Source: CAVSWN01 sp046728115 (GTDB lineage: Bacteria; Acidobacteriota; Vicinamibacteria; Vicinamibacterales; CAVVIG01). From it: a stretch of 24,268 nt of DNA. Position 1 is the first letter of the stretch. The number at the start of each line of letters is the position of its first letter. The notes beneath the pieces were generated by a model, which worked only from the letters and a program-made list of their open reading frames with translations, did not search any database and was not told where the DNA came from. The position numbers were made by a program, and so were the translations under genes. Where the stretch lies: NCBI GenBank assembly GCA_046728115.1, contig JBKPDW010000508.1, positions 1-24,268 on the forward strand, given 5' to 3'. This document shows, piece after piece, positions 14,071 to 21,607 of the stretch.

Positions 14071-16497
14071 TTACACGTCGCGCAGGGCCTCGGTGGGATC
14101 AACCGAGGTCGCACGACGTGCGGGCACATAGCAGGCAGCTGCCGCCACCGCGACGAGCGTAATCGTCACCCCCGCGTAGATAGACGCATCGTGGGCGCCT
14201 ACGCCGAACAGCAGCGTTTGCAGATAACGCGTGAGGAAAGCGGATCCGAGCAACCCGAGCGCGATACCGATGCCTGCTGTACGCATCCCCTGAGTCAAGA
14301 CCAACGAGAGAATCGCCCGGCGATCCGCGCCAAGCGCCTGCCGGATTCCGAACTCGCGCGTGCGTTGAGCCACGCCAAACGCCAGCACTCCGTAGATGCC
14401 GATCGCGGACAGCACGAGGGCGACGGCGCCGAAGAGCGCGAGCAGCAGCATCGGCGAGCGCCGTGTGTCGAGCGAGCGCGAGAGCCATTCATCCATCGTG
14501 CGAACGTCAGCAAGCGGCTGTTCGGGATCGATCGAGGCGACCGCCGATCGCAGCTGGCCGACCAGCGTGTGCGGATCCACTGCCGTTTTCACCACGAGCG
14601 CCATGAAAGGCCGCACCTGTTGAGCAAGCGGGTAGTAGATGCGTTCTTTCGTTACCGGTTCCCCGAGGTCGATGCTGTTGATCGTGCCCGCCACGCCGAC
14701 GATGGTGAACGCAGGGCTCGTCGGACCGCCGCGCCGAATCTGCTGGCCGATGGGATTCTTGTTCGCGAAGTACCGGTTGACGAGCAGCTGGTCGATCACG
14801 ACGACCGGCGGGGCATCGGCCGAATCGGCGTCGGTAAACGCCCGTCCTGCGACGATCGGAATCTGCATCGCGCGAAAGTAATCGCCGCCAATTACTTCCT
14901 GACGTCCGTGCGGCTGCGCCTCTCCCTGTGGTGGCGTGTAGCCAACGATCGAATACGACCCGGAGGCGACGTTGCCGTTGAAAGGCACGTTGGTCGTCAG
15001 ACCCACCGCCGTGACACCGGGCATCGCACGAACGCGATCCAGGAGCCGCGTGTAAAAGGCTCGACGGGACGCAGCATCGGGATAGCGGGTTGCCGGAAGC
15101 GAAAGCTGCGCCGTGAGGACCCGCTCCGACGAGAATCCGGGGTTGACATCCTGCAGACGCGCGAAGCTCTTGATCAGCAGTCCGGCGCCCACAAGCAGTA
15201 CGAGCGCAAGCGCGGTCTCGGCCACCACGAGCGCCGCCCGTGTGAATCCGGTCCGTTTGCTGGCCGAACCGCGCGCGGTATCTTCTTTCAGCAGCGTGCT
15301 CATGTTCCCGCGTCTGACGACCAGAGCGGGTACGAGACCGAACACGAGGCCGGTCAGCAGCGCGAGCGCAATCGTGAATGCCAGGACGGCAGGGTGCAGC
15401 GACGCGCCCGTCATGCCTGGAATGTCACGAGGACTGAGCGCAACCAACCCTCGCACGCCGGCGAGACCGAGCGCGAGGCCGCCGGCTGCGCCAAGGGTCG
15501 AGAGCACGATGCCTTCCGCCAGCAGCTGACGGACCAGCCGCCATTGTCCCGCTCCGAGCGTCGTGCGAATCGCGAGCTCGCGATACCGGCCGGTCGCACG
15601 CATGAGCAGCAGGCTTGCGACGTTGGCGCAGGCGATCAGCAGCACGACGATGACGCCGGCCTGCAGCACGTACAGCGGTGCGCGGACGTCGCCAACCAGC
15701 TGCTCACGGATCGGCACCGCGTAGCCGCCGAACCCGCTCGATGTGGCAAACGCTCGCCGCGTCGGCAACCGATCGAGGTTGCGATTGACGATCGTCTTCA
15801 TCTGCGCGTCGACCTGACCGATGCTCGTGCCCGGACGCAGCCGCGCGATCATCATGCTGAACTCGTTCCCCCGCGCGTTGTCCGACATTTGATCCGGCGT
15901 GAACGAGAACGCGACGAGCAGCGCGATGTTGGTCATTGGCAGCTCGAAATCGGCCGGCAGCACCCCGGTGACGCGGTACGGTTCGCCATTCAGTCGAATG
16001 TCGCGGCCGACGATGGATTGATCGGCGCCGAAATGAGAGGTCCAGAACCCGTAGGTCAGAACCGCGAACTTGTCAGCTCCGGGTTGGGCTTCGTCGTCCT
16101 GGAACGCGCGGCCGATGAACGGCTGACGTCCCAGCGTCGAGAAGAACGATGGCGTCACCGCCAGCGCACGCAGCTGCTCCGGCTGCGCATTGGTAGTCAG
16201 GTTGACGCTCCGTCCGGTCATGAGCGTCGTGTCCTCGATGGCCGGCGCCTGCGTCTTGCGATCGATGTAGTCGGGGATCGACACCGATGCCTGCGGCAAG
16301 CCCATCAAGGGATACGTGTTCCAGATATACACGAGCCGATCGGCATTCGCGTACGGGAGCGGCCGGAGCAGAATCTGGTAGAGGAGGCTGAAGATCGCCG
16401 TATTCGCGCCGATCCCGAGCGTGAGCGTCAGAGCTGCGACGGCCGTGAACATCGGCTGCTTCCGGAGCGAGCGAATGGCGTAGCGGATGTCTCCCAC
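14071..16497 (-). CDS. ADOP-family permease (duplicated FtsX/MacB-type), copy 2
   Basis: An 808-residue inner-membrane protein with the same two-unit layout as copy 1. The N-terminus DIRYAIRSLRKQPMFT leads to a first helix with LGIGANTAIFS, then VLRPLPYANADRLV-like LLRPLPYANADRLVY, a periplasmic core, and three helices ending the first unit (RELAIRTTLGAGQWR). The second unit carries RAALVVAETALALVLL, a second core, and closes with REFGIRQALGADRRAI and the terminus VPARRATSVDPTEALRDV. The GTG at 16495-16497 gives this standard start. The open frame extends to 16617, but the extra 40 residues are Arg/Ser/Gly-rich and overlap the gene upstream. No ATPase gene is nearby. It follows the GT39-like gene by 25 bp, so the two may be one transcript. 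Similarity to copy 1 is at family level, so this is not a recent duplication. Confidence 0.92.
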   Translation of the reverse strand: MGDIRYAIRSLRKQPMFTAVAALTLTLGIGANTAIFSLLYQILLRPLPYANADRLVYIWNTYPLMGLPQASVSIPDYIDRKTQAPAIEDTTLMTGRSVNLTTNAQPEQLRALAVTPSFFSTLGRQPFIGRAFQDDEAQPGADKFAVLTYGFWTSHFGADQSIVGRDIRLNGEPYRVTGVLPADFELPMTNIALLVAFSFTPDQMSDNARGNEFSMMIARLRPGTSIGQVDAQMKTIVNRNLDRLPTRRAFATSSGFGGYAVPIREQLVGDVRAPLYVLQAGVIVVLLIACANVASLLLMRATGRYRELAIRTTLGAGQWRLVRQLLAEGIVLSTLGAAGGLALGLAGVRGLVALSPRDIPGMTGASLHPAVLAFTIALALLTGLVFGLVPALVVRRGNMSTLLKEDTARGSASKRTGFTRAALVVAETALALVLLVGAGLLIKSFARLQDVNPGFSSERVLTAQLSLPATRYPDAASRRAFYTRLLDRVRAMPGVTAVGLTTNVPFNGNVASGSYSIVGYTPPQGEAQPHGRQEVIGGDYFRAMQIPIVAGRAFTDADSADAPPVVVIDQLLVNRYFANKNPIGQQIRRGGPTSPAFTIVGVAGTINSIDLGEPVTKERIYYPLAQQVRPFMALVVKTAVDPHTLVGQLRSAVASIDPEQPLADVRTMDEWLSRSLDTRRSPMLLLALFGAVALVLSAIGIYGVLAFGVAQRTREFGIRQALGADRRAILSLVLTQGMRTAGIGIALGLLGSAFLTRYLQTLLFGVGAHDASIYAGVTITLVAVAAAACYVPARRATSVDPTEALRDV

Positions 16498-16522
16498 GAT
16501 TGGAGTTTGACGGTTGAAGCGA

Positions 16523-18124
16523 TCAGAAGGTTGCGAAATACCGGGCCCGGTCCGCCGGGTCGTACACCCGGACGGTTCGACCGATGCGCGCCATCGGCGG
16601 CCAGTCGAGCCGCCCAATCAGGCTCGCGCGTTCGAATCGGGCGCGAAACGCGGGTTCTTCCGTCGCGTCGAACATCAGCACCGGCGTGAGGCCCTGCGAC
16701 CGAAGAAAGCCGAGCGCCTTGTCGAGTGCGCCGGGCTGAAGCGTGTCCCACGAGAGGGTAGGCCGGCCTGAATAGTAGTGCACGGCGCCGCTGTGCAGCA
16801 CCGTCAGTACGGCCGCGCGGTCAGCCAGCTTTTGCGCCGAGAACGTTCCCGCTTCGACGAAATGGTGCTCCATCTGCGCAAGGTTGAACGCGGAACGCTT
16901 GCGCGCTGTGTTGACCCAGACGACGGCAATCACTGAGACGACGAGGACCAGGAGCCGTGTCTGGCGCAGCTGAATGGCGGAGAACGAATTCGCAAGCGGA
17001 TTGATGATGCGCACGATGGTGATCACGCTGAGCGTGATCATCAGCGGAATGCCAGGCAGGACGAACCTGAGATACCACCAGTCGTCGAACACGCGATAGG
17101 GAAGATAGGCAGCGAACGTCGCCACAGCCAGTGCGAGACACAGCCATGCGGCCGCGCGACGGATCAGAAAAGGCGCGACGGCGCCGAGCAGGATGACTGG
17201 GGTATGCGTGTCCATCAGCCAGCCCGAGTACCGGCGGAAGTTCTCGAGCACGTTGCTGGCTTGAAAGAGGTCGTGCGGCGCGCCGTAGCCCGTTGCCCAC
17301 GGCGATCCGTACATTCGCGCTTGAAGCATCCCCAGAAGAGCCAGGCCTGGTGCGAGGCCGAGAATGAACCAGAGGGAATCCAGGTGGTGTTCGCCCTCAG
17401 GCGGATCCGGTGAGGTCCGGCGGGGGCCGGACACCTGTGAGGTCCGGCTAAAGCCGGATAGCCGTGAGGTCCGGCCGGACGCTGCCGTTGTTACGGTTGC
17501 CAGGTACGAGCCGATGATCAAAGCCAGCGGCAGGAGATTCGGCCGCGTCAGCACGGCCACCGCCGCGGCCAGGCCGGCCGCAAGTGGGTGTCTGCTATCG
17601 TCGCCTGGCCCTATCGCGAGCACGAGCGCAAGCAGCCACCACGCTGTGACGGGCACGTCGGTCATCGGCTGGACCACCTGATAGAGAAAAATCGGACTGC
17701 ACGCCGCCAGCACCGACGCAGCTGCTCCCGTTCGCGCGCTGTCGAGACGTTGACCTAGCAGGTAGGTGCACCAGACGACCAACGCTCCACACAACGGAAC
17801 GACCAGCATCTCACCGAATGGCACGACGTGCGCCGCGGTCATCACGAGCGGCAACCCCGGCGGACAGATCGGCACGATCAGATTGGCGGCTACCGGGGAC
17901 GGCATGTGGCCCGCCGGTGTGAACGTCCATGCTGCGTTGGGCCAGGGCGCGGCAGTGATCAGCGGCTGCTCCATGTGTGTCGTGAAGTGGCCGAACAATC
18001 GCGCCTGATTCAAGTAGCACGACGAGTCGGAGCCGCCCGCCGCGAACGTTCCCCAGTGAACGCCCACCACGAATGCCGCAAGTGCCGACACGAGTGCGAT
18101 GAGAAGAGGTAGGCGGAGCGGCAT
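16523..18124 (-). CDS. GT39-like multi-membrane glycosyltransferase (dolichyl-phosphate-mannose mannosyltransferase-like)
   Basis: A 533-residue protein with about ten hydrophobic segments. After the first (MPLRLPLLIALV to about 22), the first external loop holds GGSDSSCYLNQARLF with an acidic residue (Asp33) where GT39/ArnT-type GT-C enzymes carry their catalytic Asp. LTRPNLLPLA (192-201) is another mark of this group. The soluble C-terminal part (about 430-533) includes HYYSGRPTLSWDT. Such enzymes use polyprenyl-linked sugars to modify lipids or proteins outside the inner membrane; the substrate is unknown. The ATG at 18122-18124 begins the first helix but lacks a ribosome site; the frame reaches a GTG at 18253, inside the neighbouring gene. 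Residues 216-242 are encoded by a tandem palindromic repeat and form a Ser/Arg-rich loop between two helices, probably an insertion. Confidence 0.8.
   Translation of the reverse strand: MPLRLPLLIALVSALAAFVVGVHWGTFAAGGSDSSCYLNQARLFGHFTTHMEQPLITAAPWPNAAWTFTPAGHMPSPVAANLIVPICPPGLPLVMTAAHVVPFGEMLVVPLCGALVVWCTYLLGQRLDSARTGAAASVLAACSPIFLYQVVQPMTDVPVTAWWLLALVLAIGPGDDSRHPLAAGLAAAVAVLTRPNLLPLALIIGSYLATVTTAASGRTSRLSGFSRTSQVSGPRRTSPDPPEGEHHLDSLWFILGLAPGLALLGMLQARMYGSPWATGYGAPHDLFQASNVLENFRRYSGWLMDTHTPVILLGAVAPFLIRRAAAWLCLALAVATFAAYLPYRVFDDWWYLRFVLPGIPLMITLSVITIVRIINPLANSFSAIQLRQTRLLVLVVSVIAVVWVNTARKRSAFNLAQMEHHFVEAGTFSAQKLADRAAVLTVLHSGAVHYYSGRPTLSWDTLQPGALDKALGFLRSQGLTPVLMFDATEEPAFRARFERASLIGRLDWPPMARIGRTVRVYDPADRARYFATF
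17411..17480. repeat. In-frame tandem REP-like palindromes inside the GT39-like gene
   Basis: Three units start at 17411, 17438 and 17465, a period of exactly 27 bp, each opening TGAGGTCCGGC. Each contains an inverted repeat: TCCGGC-gggg-GCCGGA (17416-17431), TCCGGC-taaa-GCCGGA (17443-17458), and TCCGGCCGGA (17470-17479) with the loop lost. As 27 is nine codons, the host frame stays open; on the minus strand the units read SGPRRTSPD, SGFSRTSQV and a shortened SGRTSRL. They encode an interhelix loop that looks foreign to the fold. Confidence 0.8.
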
Positions 18125-18203
18125 GGGCAGAAAGGGTGGAAGGGGCCGGTCAGGTTGCTTGGGCAGATGAGACGGCTCAGTCTGCTCGACCCGGGTTGTC
18201 AAA

Positions 18204-19370
18204 TTACCGGTCCCAACAGCCTGGTGCCTTGACGTATGACCGGTCGAGAGCACTCACGGACGGACAGCCCAGAAGAGTGAGCGTCCGGATCAAATCGGTG
18301 CGCATGATGTCAATGGCGCGGGTGACACCGTCGCCGCCGCCAGCCCCCAGGCCGTACACATACGCGCGACCGATGAGCACGGCTTTCGCCCCGAGGCAGA
18401 GCGCTTTGACGATGTCGCTGCCGCGGCGAATGCCGCCGTCCATCAGCACGTCGATACGTCCGTCCACGGCGGCCACCACTTCGGGCAAAGCGCGAAGAGT
18501 TGTCGAGACGCCATCGAGTTGCCGCCCGCCATGATTCGAGACGACCACGCCGGCCGCGCCCTCGTCCATCGATCGGCGGGCATCGTCGGCGGTCAGCACG
18601 CCTTTCACGACAATCGGTCCCTGCCACGCTTTCCGGATCCAGTCGAAGTCGCGCCACGAGACCATCGCGCTTGCCAGCGCGGCCGTGACGTCGGCGTAGG
18701 GCATCGGTCCCTGATCGGGCAGCACGACGTTCGGGAATTTCATCATGCCGCCATCACCGAGCAGCCCGGCCAACCAATGCGGTCGCGCCACGATCTGCGG
18801 CAGGAACGGCAACATTTTCAGAGGCATACGACTGGCGAGCTCCTTCGTGCCGTTGCGGATGTCGCGCTCGCGATTGCCGGAGGTGGCAGTGTCGATGGTC
18901 ACGACCAGCACGCTGAACCCGGCGGCCCGCGCGCGGTCGAGGCCTGCCATGGCGACCGCTTGCCCACCAACGATGTACAGCTGATACCAAGCGGGTCCCT
19001 TCGTGGCCGCCCTTACGTCCTCGAGCCGGCAGCCCGACAACGTGGACAGGATGTAGGCAGTGCCGGCGTCCCCGGCCGCTCGAGCCGCTACTTCCTCGCC
19101 GCGCGGATAGAACAATCGGCTGCTCCCGACCGGCGCGAGCAAGAACGGCAACTCCAGCGAGGTGCCGACGACGTCGGTGCGCAGATCGCAGTGCGGCGTC
19201 GACACCGCGTTTCGCGGGCGGAACACGACATCGTCGAACACGCGGCAGTTCTCGCGGAGGGTAAATTCCGAGTCGGCCCCGCCATCGATGTAGTCGAACA
19301 CGACTCTCGGCAGCCGGCGTTTCGCCAGCAGGCGCAGGTCGGCAATGTTGACGGCGCGGAAGGCTCGCAT
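18204..19370 (-). CDS. FMN-dependent alpha-hydroxy-acid oxidase/dehydrogenase
   Basis: A 388-residue TIM-barrel flavoprotein of the L-lactate dehydrogenase / glycolate oxidase family. Recognisable parts: the N-terminal VFDYIDGGADSE with active-site Tyr27, the FMN-binding LLAPVGSSRLFYPRGE, WYQLYI (128-133; Gln130, Tyr132), VVTIDT (156-160), Lys256 (VVKGV), the catalytic SNHGGRQLD (278-286, base His280) and DGGIRRGSDIVKAL, which binds the FMN phosphate. These enzymes take a hydride from a 2-hydroxy acid and pass electrons to oxygen, a quinone or a cytochrome; relatives also include mycofactocin-system MftD, but no mycofactocin genes are in view. Length is normal (about 380). The ATG at 19368-19370 has no ribosome site, and a repeat cluster starts 10 bp upstream. 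It is divergent from nhaA. Substrate not determined. Confidence 0.93.
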   Translation of the reverse strand: MRAFRAVNIADLRLLAKRRLPRVVFDYIDGGADSEFTLRENCRVFDDVVFRPRNAVSTPHCDLRTDVVGTSLELPFLLAPVGSSRLFYPRGEEVAARAAGDAGTAYILSTLSGCRLEDVRAATKGPAWYQLYIVGGQAVAMAGLDRARAAGFSVLVVTIDTATSGNRERDIRNGTKELASRMPLKMLPFLPQIVARPHWLAGLLGDGGMMKFPNVVLPDQGPMPYADVTAALASAMVSWRDFDWIRKAWQGPIVVKGVLTADDARRSMDEGAAGVVVSNHGGRQLDGVSTTLRALPEVVAAVDGRIDVLMDGGIRRGSDIVKALCLGAKAVLIGRAYVYGLGAGGGDGVTRAIDIMRTDLIRTLTLLGCPSVSALDRSYVKAPGCWDR

Positions 19371-19379
19371 CGCAGAAAA

Positions 19380-19535
19380 CTTGAAGTCTCAAGTCTGAAG
19401 TCTGAAGTGCTTCGAGACTTGACCCTTGAAACTCGAGACTTGATTATGCCCGATGGCGCGTCGCGAATAAGATGCATTCGTCTGACGTGAATCTTTGACG
19501 CTTCAGACTCGAGACTTGAAACTTCAGACTTGTGA
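19380..19535. repeat. Cluster of CTTGAAG/AGTCTGAAG-type repeats in a divergent promoter gap
   Basis: The gap between the oxidase and nhaA starts holds two blocks of degenerate repeats built from about 8-10 bases. The left block (19380-19441) runs CTTGAAGTCTCAAGTCTGAAG, then CGAGACTTGA twice. The right block (19500-19535) is largely its inverse, with CTTCAGACTCGAGACTTGAA and CTTCAGACTTG. They enclose about 60 bp of non-repeated DNA. The remaining 15 bp to the nhaA start holds similar words (GACCTGAGACCTGAACC). The two blocks could fold into an extended hairpin. Confidence 0.7.
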
Positions 19536-19550
19536 CCTGAGACCTGAACC

Positions 19551-20705
19551 TTGTTGACCGCGCGCCGTCGATTCGTCGAGTCCGTCATCGAGCACTCCCT
19601 CCTGCTTCCGGCCGGCGCGGTCATTGCGCTGGTATGGGCGAACGTTTCACTCGCGACCTATACGCGTGTGGCTCACGCGTTGCAGTTCGCGGTCAACGAC
19701 ATCGGGATGGTGCTTTTCTTCGCGCTCGCCACCAAGGAGGTCGTCGAGGCCACGGGGCCGGGCGGCGCGCTCCACACGTGGCGCCGAGCCGCCCTTCCTG
19801 GAGTTGCAGCCATCGGCGGGATGGTCGCGCCCGCGGCAATCTACGCGCTCTACGTGAAGGCAATGGGCGCGCCCGATCTCTCACGCGGCTGGGCGATTCC
19901 GTGCGCCACCGACATCGCCTTCAGCTTGCTCGTGGCCAAAGGCATCTTTCGCCGGCATCCCGCGATCCCGTTCCTGCTGCTGCTCGCCATCGCAGACGAT
20001 GCGCTTGGGCTCGTGATCCTTGCGCTTTTCTATCCGGTCCGCGAGGTGCAGCTCCGAATCGGCGTGACGCTGATGATCATCGCAATGGTTACCGCCTACC
20101 TCCTGCGACGCAACAGAGTGCACGTCTATTGGCCCTACGTGCTTGCCGGAGGCGTGCCGTCCTGGGCCGCGTTGTTTCTTGGCGGATTGCATCCGGCCCT
20201 GGCGCTGGTCCCCATCATTCCGTTCCTGCCGCACGCCGCACGCGATCGGGGCCTCTTTGTCGAAGCGCCGCCGTCAGCGCGCGATGCTCTCAGCCGCTTC
20301 GAGCTTCACTGGAAGCGTCCGGTCCAGATCATTCTGTTTTTCTTTGGACTGGCGAATGCGGGCGTGCCTCTGCAACGCTACGGTATTGCCACGTGGGCCG
20401 TCCTGGCGGCGATTCTGGCAGGGAAGCCGATAGGCATCGGCGCGGCGGTCGGCGTGGCGGTGTTCGCGGGGCTGAAACTGCCGCAGCGTCTGGGCTGGCG
20501 CGACGTGATCGTCATCGGATGCACCGCTGGAATCGGCTTTACTGTCGCGCTGTTCTTCGCGACAGCGGCATTTCCGGCTGGAGATGCCCTCGACGAAGCG
20601 AAGCTTGGCGCTCTTCTGAGCGTTTCGAGTGCACTCGTTGCGTATGGCGCGGCTGCGATTCTCAGAGCTGGTCGCTTCAGGGCTTGGCGGGAGGAAGATC
20701 TTTAA
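19551..20705 (+). CDS. nhaA: Na+/H+ antiporter NhaA
   Basis: A 384-residue inner-membrane antiporter that expels Na+ (or Li+) in exchange for protons. About 11-12 hydrophobic segments are visible. Key residues are present: PCATDIAFSL with Asp121, AIADDALGL with the paired Asp149-Asp150 of the ion site, and Lys292 (LAGKPIG), matching Asp133, Asp163/164 and Lys300 of the E. coli protein. Near the C-terminus is GCTAGIGFTVALFFATAAF. The start is TTG at 19551 (or the TTG right after it); the first internal ATG is residue 53, after essential helix 1, so a TTG start is needed. No good ribosome site is visible, and a repeat cluster lies just upstream. Its last 29 bp overlap the end of the convergent FtsB-like gene. 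E. coli NhaA is pH-regulated; regulation here is unknown. Confidence 0.95.
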   Translation: MLTARRRFVESVIEHSLLLPAGAVIALVWANVSLATYTRVAHALQFAVNDIGMVLFFALATKEVVEATGPGGALHTWRRAALPGVAAIGGMVAPAAIYALYVKAMGAPDLSRGWAIPCATDIAFSLLVAKGIFRRHPAIPFLLLLAIADDALGLVILALFYPVREVQLRIGVTLMIIAMVTAYLLRRNRVHVYWPYVLAGGVPSWAALFLGGLHPALALVPIIPFLPHAARDRGLFVEAPPSARDALSRFELHWKRPVQIILFFFGLANAGVPLQRYGIATWAVLAAILAGKPIGIGAAVGVAVFAGLKLPQRLGWRDVIVIGCTAGIGFTVALFFATAAFPAGDALDEAKLGALLSVSSALVAYGAAAILRAGRFRAWREEDL

Positions 20706-21045
20706 TGATTAACACGCGTTCGCCGGGTTTGATGAGGCCAAGATCGCGCCGCGCGATTTCTTCGATGGCGGCTGGGTCGCTCGTCAGGCGCCGGATTTCA
20801 TCGCGCAGCCGGGCGTTGTCGGCTCGCTGCCGAGCGATCGCCGCCGACATCACGTCGTAATCGTGGCGGGCACGCAGCATCGCCAACAATCCGCGGTCGC
20901 CCACGAGTCCGTCAACGATGATGACAGACGCGACGAAGAGCACGATCCAATGAACGAATCGGCGGTTCCGTTCTGGCGGCTTCGATTCCCTCGCGCGGCG
21001 TTTGGGCGTGCGTTGCGAGTCATGTTTCGGCACGCGGCCCCACAT
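20677..21045 (-). CDS. Septum formation initiator (FtsB/DivIC family)
   Basis: A 122-residue bitopic membrane protein. A basic cytoplasmic stretch (PKRRARESKPPERNRR, about 14-29) precedes a single membrane helix (HWIVLFVASVIIVDGLVG, about 32-49). A coiled coil follows (about 60-88; LRARHDYDVMSAAIARQRADNARL), then the family end LTSDPAAIEEIARRDLGLIKPGERV. FtsB/DivIC forms the FtsQ-FtsB-FtsL complex that signals septal wall synthesis. In many genomes the gene sits beside eno; neither eno nor other division genes are here. The ATG at 21043-21045 lacks a ribosome site. It is divergent from cutA across 32 bp and convergent with nhaA, so it is likely a single-gene unit. Length is typical of the family. 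Confidence 0.88.
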   Translation of the reverse strand: MWGRVPKHDSQRTPKRRARESKPPERNRRFVHWIVLFVASVIIVDGLVGDRGLLAMLRARHDYDVMSAAIARQRADNARLRDEIRRLTSDPAAIEEIARRDLGLIKPGERVLIIKDLPPAKP

Positions 21046-21077
21046 TACAACAAGTTTTCAGAAAGTACAAGCGTCAA

Positions 21078-21398
21078 ATGACCGATCTCATCCTTGTGTT
21101 GACGACGATGCCGGACAACGAGCGCGCGGATGCGCTCGCCAGGACGCTCGTGGACGAACGACTCGCGGCCTGCGTCAACGTGCATGGACCGATGCGATCG
21201 ACCTATCGATGGAAGGGAAATGTCGAGGTCGATGCCGAGCGGCAACTGGTGATCAAAACGACGCGCGAACGATTGTCCGCCCTTGAAGCACGAGTGAAAG
21301 CGCTGCACCCGTACGAGCTACCCGAGTGGATCGTGCTTGCGACGAGCGAGAGCAGCGAGGCGTACCGGCAGTGGGTTGCTGTGGAGACTTCGCTGTAG
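21078..21398 (+). CDS. cutA: Divalent-cation tolerance protein CutA
   Basis: A 106-residue small trimeric ferredoxin-like protein matching CutA1 along its whole length. Family marks include VLTTMPDNERADALARTLVDERLAACVN at the start, the STYRWKG segment (about 41-47), KTTRERLSALE, and LHPYELPEWI (about 76-85) near the end. CutA1 has been linked to copper tolerance in E. coli, but its biochemical role is still unclear. The ATG at 21078 gives the standard start with no clear ribosome site. The 32-bp gap to the divergent FtsB-like gene is so short that the two promoters must overlap. A short uncharacterised stretch follows before the aldolase gene. Confidence 0.95.
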   Translation: MTDLILVLTTMPDNERADALARTLVDERLAACVNVHGPMRSTYRWKGNVEVDAERQLVIKTTRERLSALEARVKALHPYELPEWIVLATSESSEAYRQWVAVETSL

Positions 21399-21543
21399 TG
21401 TCCCTGCACGTCGGTGCGCCGTCGCCGCCGGCGAACACGACGCCCCGAGCGGCTGGCGCGTCTGGCCGGTGATCGGATCTTTGAACCCGACGAGACGGTT
21501 CAGGCGCATCGCGCGCCAAAAGCTCGCCGTACAGCCTTGAGGG
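21399..21543 (-). other. Uncharacterised stretch with a coding-like fragment, no gene assigned
   Basis: Downstream of cutA the minus strand reads open as NRLVGFKDPITGQTRQPLG followed by Ala/Arg-rich sequence running into cutA antisense. The first 20 or so codons look protein-like in composition, but I recognise no family, see no ribosome site, and the frame extends antisense through a real gene. It may be the remnant of a gene end. No tRNA-like fold was found. Confidence 0.25.
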
Positions 21544-21601
21544 CAGTTCAGAATTCAGATTTTAGAGTTCAGGTTGATTTCAGATTCTGAATTCTGAACT
21601 G
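21544..21601. repeat. Inverted repeat with 16-bp perfect arms between convergent genes
   Basis: CAGTTCAGAATTCAGA (21544-21559) is the exact reverse complement of TCTGAATTCTGAACTG (21586-21601), around a 26-base loop with further related words (GAGTTCAG, TTTCAGA). It lies 7 bp after the aldolase stop on the minus strand and 145 bp after cutA. It is AT-rich against its surroundings. It could act as a two-way terminator, or be an interspersed repeat related to the cluster near 19380-19535. Confidence 0.8.
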
Positions 21602-21607
21602 TCCGTG

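Noticed and set aside
14044..16689. 881-residue open frame on the plus strand, antisense to ADOP copy 2
   Set aside because: It is rich in Arg, Glu, Asp and His with no recognisable domain, and lies opposite a clear permease. Long antisense open frames are expected in GC-rich coding DNA.
17411..17480. A CRISPR array
   Set aside because: Repeat units directly abut one another at 27 bp with no spacers of constant length, are palindromic throughout, and are translated in frame; no cas gene is present.
21399..21543. A tRNA gene suggested by GGGTTCAAAGATCC on the minus strand
   Set aside because: The T-arm stem does not pair correctly, and no acceptor or anticodon stem can be drawn around it.
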